The notes under the pieces are model-generated. The model was not told the DNA's origin. It did not search any database and worked only from the letters and a program-made list of their open reading frames with translations. Shown one piece after another: positions 60,987 to 64,000 of a stretch of 64,000 nt of DNA; within the stretch, counting starts at the first letter, position 1, and each line of letters opens with the position of its first letter. The stretch is from Mesorhizobium sp. M1C.F.Ca.ET.210.01.1.1. GTDB taxonomy: Bacteria > Pseudomonadota > Alphaproteobacteria > Rhizobiales > Rhizobiaceae. The DNA is taken from contig NZ_SRUU01000030.1 in the NCBI RefSeq assembly GCF_004791585.1, forward strand, positions 1-64,000, given 5' to 3'. Position numbers and translations under genes: made by a program.

Positions 60987-63112
60987 CAGAAGCGGTAGCG
61001 CAGACTGCCGAACAGCGAGCGCCCTTCGTCGCGGTAGCAGTAGCCGGCCGAGCAGATCGTCTGCTGGCTGTCGAACAGGTTCTTGGCGTTAACCTGCAGT
61101 TTGACGCCCTCGAGCTTCGGGTTGCGATAGCCGAAATCGTAGGACAGCGAGGCGTCGACGAAGGCGCGCGCATCGTTCTTGAAGGTGTTGGTGTCGTCGC
61201 CGAAGCTCGCGCCGGAGAAGCGTACGCCGGCGCCAAGCCCGAGCCCGGCAAGCGTGCCGTTCGCGAACTGATAGTGGCCCCAGAGCGACAGGATGTGGTT
61301 CGGCGTCGCCGACAGTTCCTTGCCGGCGGTGCCTTCGGCGCCGCGTTCGATCTTCATGCGCAGGTAGGTGTAGGAAGCGATGACGCTGAAGCCGTTGTCG
61401 AGCGAGGCGCTGGCTTCCAATTCGACGCCGCGCGAGTTGAGGTCGAGCTGGCGCTGCTTGTTGATGCCGGACGAGGCGTCGAACACGACGCCGTCCTTCT
61501 GGTCGATGTCGAACAAAGCCGCGCTGACGGTCGCGTTGTGGTCCGGGATTTCGTATTTGACGCCGATTTCCTTCTGCGTCGCGATGGTCGGGCGGGCGAC
61601 GCGGCCGACAGTGCTGGTGACGTCGTCATAGACGAAGCCGATGTTGGGCGAGAACGAGGTCGAATAGTTGATATAGGGGATGATGCCCCATTCGGTCCGG
61701 TAGGAGAGGCCGACGCGGCCGGAGAAAGCGCTGTCCTTCTGCTTCGACTGGCTGAAATCTGCCGCGGTCGAAGTGGTGTCGACCCAGTCGTAGCGGCCGC
61801 TGGTGAACAGGGTGAGATCGTTCCATTCCATCTGGTCGTGCAGGTAGACGCCAAGCTGATCCATCTGCTGGCCGCCGGAATGGGGAACGGGTGCCGCCTT
61901 GATGGCTTCGACCGACACGTAGGAAAGGCCGCTGCCTGCATCGTAATCGGACCAGGCATAGTCGATGCCGCCGACCGCGGTGTGGCGGACCGCTCCGGTG
62001 TCGAATTCGAGCTGCGCCATGTTGTCGACGACGAAGTTCTTCATTTTCTCGGTGTAGTGGCCCCAGTAGCGCTGCAGCGGCTGGCCGGCGCCGATCGAAT
62101 AGTGGCCGCTGTATTCTATGTCGCTGTCGACGGCGTTGTAGCGAAGGTTCTGGCGGACGGTGAGCCAGTCGTTGAAGCGGTGCTCGAATTTATAGCCGAC
62201 GCGGCCCTGGTCCTGGCTGAAGTCGTTCCAGGCCGGATCCCCTTCATACACGTTCGACAGCACGCCATAGGCCGAGTTGTAGAAAGCGGCAGTGCCGCCT
62301 GTGACGGATTTCGAATATTCGCCGAGGATGGTGAGCGTTGTGTCCTCGTCCGGCGTGAAGGTGACGGCCGGCGCCAGATAGAGCTTGTCGTCGGGATAGG
62401 CGGGCAGATCCGTTTTGCTGAGCCGGCCGAGGCTGGTGAAGCGGTAAAGGATGCTGCCGCCGTCATTGACGGGTCCGGAGGCGTCGAGCGCCGCCTGGAA
62501 GCGGTTGTGCTCGCCGGCCAGCAGTTCGATCTCATGGAACGGCTCGTCCTTGGGGCGCTTGGTGACGACGTCGACGATGCCACCCGGGCCGCTGACGCCG
62601 TAAAGCGAGGACGCCGGGCCCTTCAGGATGGTGACGCCCTCGATGCCGTAAGGCTCTGTCTTGAACCAGGCCGAGGGTCCGTTGTACTGGCGCAGCCCGT
62701 CGCGGAACATGCCGTTGTAGAAGGCCGGGAAGCCGCGCAGGAAGAATGCATCATAGCGGGTGTCGAAGCCGAAACTGTTCGGGTTGGCGCTGGCCGTATA
62801 GCCCAGCGCATCGTTGAGCGTTCGCGGCTTCTGGTCCTCGATCTGCTTCTGCGTCACGACCGAGACGGCCTGCGGGATCTTGACGATCGGTGTGTCCACC
62901 TTGGTGCCGATGCGGTCTTTCTTGGCGACATAGCCGTCCTGCACCAGGATGTCATTGCTTTCGGCAGTCACCTCGATCCTGCCCAGAACGGTGGCGTCAC
63001 CATTCTCCTGCGCAACCGCCGGCCAGGCGTGGCCGAGGATAGCGGTGCCCGCCAGCAATGACATCGCTTGGCGCCATCCGTTTGGACGCCATGACTTCGG
63101 CCGCTCGCGCAT
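60986..63112 (-). CDS. TonB-dependent ferric-siderophore receptor
   Basis: A 708-residue outer-membrane receptor. A signal peptide ends near GHAWPAVAQE. A TonB-box-like region precedes the plug (KIPQAVSVVTQKQIEDQKPR, YGIEGVTILKGPASSLYGVS, GGIVDVVTKRP). The 22-strand barrel ends in the outer-membrane insertion signature, terminal SLRYRF. The plug type is that of FhuA/FpvA-like hydroxamate receptors. I use ATG 63112 with GGAG 8 bases upstream; earlier in-frame ATGs have weaker sites. A TGA-N9-TCA iron box is 51 bases upstream. Confidence 0.94.
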   Translation of the reverse strand: MRERPKSWRPNGWRQAMSLLAGTAILGHAWPAVAQENGDATVLGRIEVTAESNDILVQDGYVAKKDRIGTKVDTPIVKIPQAVSVVTQKQIEDQKPRTLNDALGYTASANPNSFGFDTRYDAFFLRGFPAFYNGMFRDGLRQYNGPSAWFKTEPYGIEGVTILKGPASSLYGVSGPGGIVDVVTKRPKDEPFHEIELLAGEHNRFQAALDASGPVNDGGSILYRFTSLGRLSKTDLPAYPDDKLYLAPAVTFTPDEDTTLTILGEYSKSVTGGTAAFYNSAYGVLSNVYEGDPAWNDFSQDQGRVGYKFEHRFNDWLTVRQNLRYNAVDSDIEYSGHYSIGAGQPLQRYWGHYTEKMKNFVVDNMAQLEFDTGAVRHTAVGGIDYAWSDYDAGSGLSYVSVEAIKAAPVPHSGGQQMDQLGVYLHDQMEWNDLTLFTSGRYDWVDTTSTAADFSQSKQKDSAFSGRVGLSYRTEWGIIPYINYSTSFSPNIGFVYDDVTSTVGRVARPTIATQKEIGVKYEIPDHNATVSAALFDIDQKDGVVFDASSGINKQRQLDLNSRGVELEASASLDNGFSVIASYTYLRMKIERGAEGTAGKELSATPNHILSLWGHYQFANGTLAGLGLGAGVRFSGASFGDDTNTFKNDARAFVDASLSYDFGYRNPKLEGVKLQVNAKNLFDSQQTICSAGYCYRDEGRSLFGSLRYRF

Positions 63113-63162
63113 AAACTTGTCTCCACTTCTCATGTTTTTCTGCGCTCTCGCGCTCTCAAATA

Positions 63163-63177
63163 TGAGAAACTGAGTCA
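63163..63177. promoter_or_regulatory. IRO box (RirA operator) upstream of the siderophore receptor
   Basis: TGA-GAAACTGAG-TCA, an exact TGA-N9-TCA motif, lies 51 bases upstream of the receptor start. In rhizobia RirA represses iron-uptake genes through this element when iron is plentiful. The match and the context support it; binding is not shown. Confidence 0.65.
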
Positions 63178-63267
63178 AGTATTTTTCGGCGCTCACGCCG
63201 GAGCCGGGCCGTCTCGCTGGGTTGTCCGATGCGAAAAGGTGACGGTGGCCGCTTTCGCAGACCGTGC

Positions 63268-64000
63268 TCAGTAGGTGGCGCGTCCGCCGGAAAGATCGAA
63301 GGTGGCGCCGGTCGTGAAGGAATTCTCGTCCGACAGCATGAAGGCGACCATGGCCGCCGCCTCCTCCACCTCCACGAATCTGCCGCGCGGAACCTTGCCG
63401 AGCATGTAGGTCACCTGCGCCTCGGTGAGCTGTTCGAGGATGCGGGTGCGGGCGGGCGAGGGGGTCAGCGCGTTGACGGCGATGTCGTGGCCGGCGAGTT
63501 CCTTGCCGAGCGATTTGGTCAATGCGAGCACGCCGGCCTTGGCGGCCGAATAGGCCGCGGCATTGGGGTTGCCCTCTTTGCCGGCGACGGAGGCGACATT
63601 GACGATGCGGCCGTAGTTGCCCGCGATCATGCCGGGCACCAGGCGCCTGCAGCAGTAGAAGACGCCGTTGAGGTCGATGTCGACGATCTGGCGCCAGGCG
63701 GCCGGGTCATAGTCCACAACGGTCGCGGCCGGCCCGGCAATGCCGGCATTGTTGACGAGAAGATCGGCGGGCCCAAGCGCCTGTTCGGTCTCGCTGGCGG
63801 CGCGGTCGACGGCCTCGATCTGCGACTGGTCGCAAAGGAAGGCCTCGATGCGGCCAAGCGGCGCAAGCTCGGCGACTGCGTTCCTCATCGCTGCCCGGTC
63901 GATGTCCCAGATGGCGACCCTTGCGCCTGACGACAGCAGGCGGCGGGCGACGGCAAGGCCGATGCCTTGCGCGCCGCCCGTCACGACGGCGACGCGGCCA
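63268..64000 (-). CDS. Short-chain dehydrogenase/reductase (cut by right edge)
   Basis: At least 244 residues of a classical SDR; the reading frame stays open to the window edge, with GRVAVVTGGAQGIGLA as the first readable part, so only a few N-terminal residues are missing. Cofactor motif TGGAQGIG, NNAGIAGPA, catalytic NVASVAGKEGNPNAAAYSAA with Tyr-x3-Lys, and the ending TTGATFDLSGGRATY. It resembles 3-oxoacyl-ACP or sugar/polyol dehydrogenases; substrate unknown. Confidence 0.88.
   Translation of the reverse strand, partial: GRVAVVTGGAQGIGLAVARRLLSSGARVAIWDIDRAAMRNAVAELAPLGRIEAFLCDQSQIEAVDRAASETEQALGPADLLVNNAGIAGPAATVVDYDPAAWRQIVDIDLNGVFYCCRRLVPGMIAGNYGRIVNVASVAGKEGNPNAAAYSAAKAGVLALTKSLGKELAGHDIAVNALTPSPARTRILEQLTEAQVTYMLGKVPRGRFVEVEEAAAMVAFMLSDENSFTTGATFDLSGGRATY

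Noticed and set aside
61274..63061. 595-codon plus-strand open frame
   Set aside because: Antisense of the TonB receptor gene, which has a complete signal, plug and barrel.
1..64000. CRISPR arrays, rRNA genes, riboswitches
   Set aside because: No regularly spaced repeats, rRNA sequence or convincing riboswitch fold was found by eye.

Overview
The window looks like a chromosomal segment of a Mesorhizobium-type alphaproteobacterium (Hyphomicrobiales/Phyllobacteriaceae). The evidence is gene content. The right half carries sciP, ctrA and chpT together with a FliJ-like gene, an eipA/DUF1134 gene, a NolR-like ArsR regulator, mnmA, a leuA that retains its regulatory domain, and a siderophore locus with a RirA-type IRO box. 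A MucR/Ros regulator and a DUF3363 relaxase lie in the left half. All assignments come from reading the sequence; no database search was run.

Layout. Bases 1-33,020 are accessory DNA. The left edge is a graveyard of IS66 transposase pieces around a frameshifted SMI1/KNR4-type gene, a mucR-like gene and a conserved hypothetical gene. Bases 2,944-13,161 (minus strand) hold a tight five-gene cluster: a peptidoglycan-binding-domain protein, a small membrane/coiled-coil protein, two giant beta-rich proteins (1751 and 1027 residues) whose genes overlap by 4 bp, and a beta-lactamase-fold serine hydrolase with an SxxK motif. Divergent from it are a 131-residue beta protein and a secreted 689-residue repeat protein. 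This is the best candidate here for an undescribed multi-protein system. A decayed IS110-family transposase and a lone DUF3363 relaxase follow, then a frameshifted acyltransferase. Next comes a plus-strand array of exported proteins (21,440-29,155): two related secreted proteins, an 86-residue mini-RHS protein, a 1551-residue exported RHS protein with a C39-like cysteine-protease domain, and a small membrane protein. The accessory part ends with a run of coupled small genes and a large serine recombinase.

The recombinase gene runs into a tRNA-Met(CAU) gene on the opposite strand. Ordinary core genes start immediately beyond it, so this tRNA is very probably the attachment-site boundary of an integrated island.

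Bases 33,100-64,000 are core chromosome: a Gfo/Idh/MocA oxidoreductase, mnmA, the CtrA cell-cycle neighbourhood (sciP, fliJ-like, ctrA with four GANTC sites in its upstream region, a CheY-like receiver, chpT, eipA), a SpoU/TrmH methyltransferase, an ArsR regulator, a small acyl-CoA set (CaiB/AMACR-type plus SDR), a GNAT, a glutathionyl-hydroquinone-reductase-type GST, a Nudix hydrolase, a metallophosphoesterase, and an alpha/beta hydrolase. A winged-helix/TPR membrane protein, leuA with a candidate leucine-rich leader peptide, an ATP-grasp/esterase pair, and a siderophore uptake and release locus (SIP flavoprotein, RhtX/FptX-type MFS, TonB receptor) complete it. A short-chain dehydrogenase is cut by the right edge.
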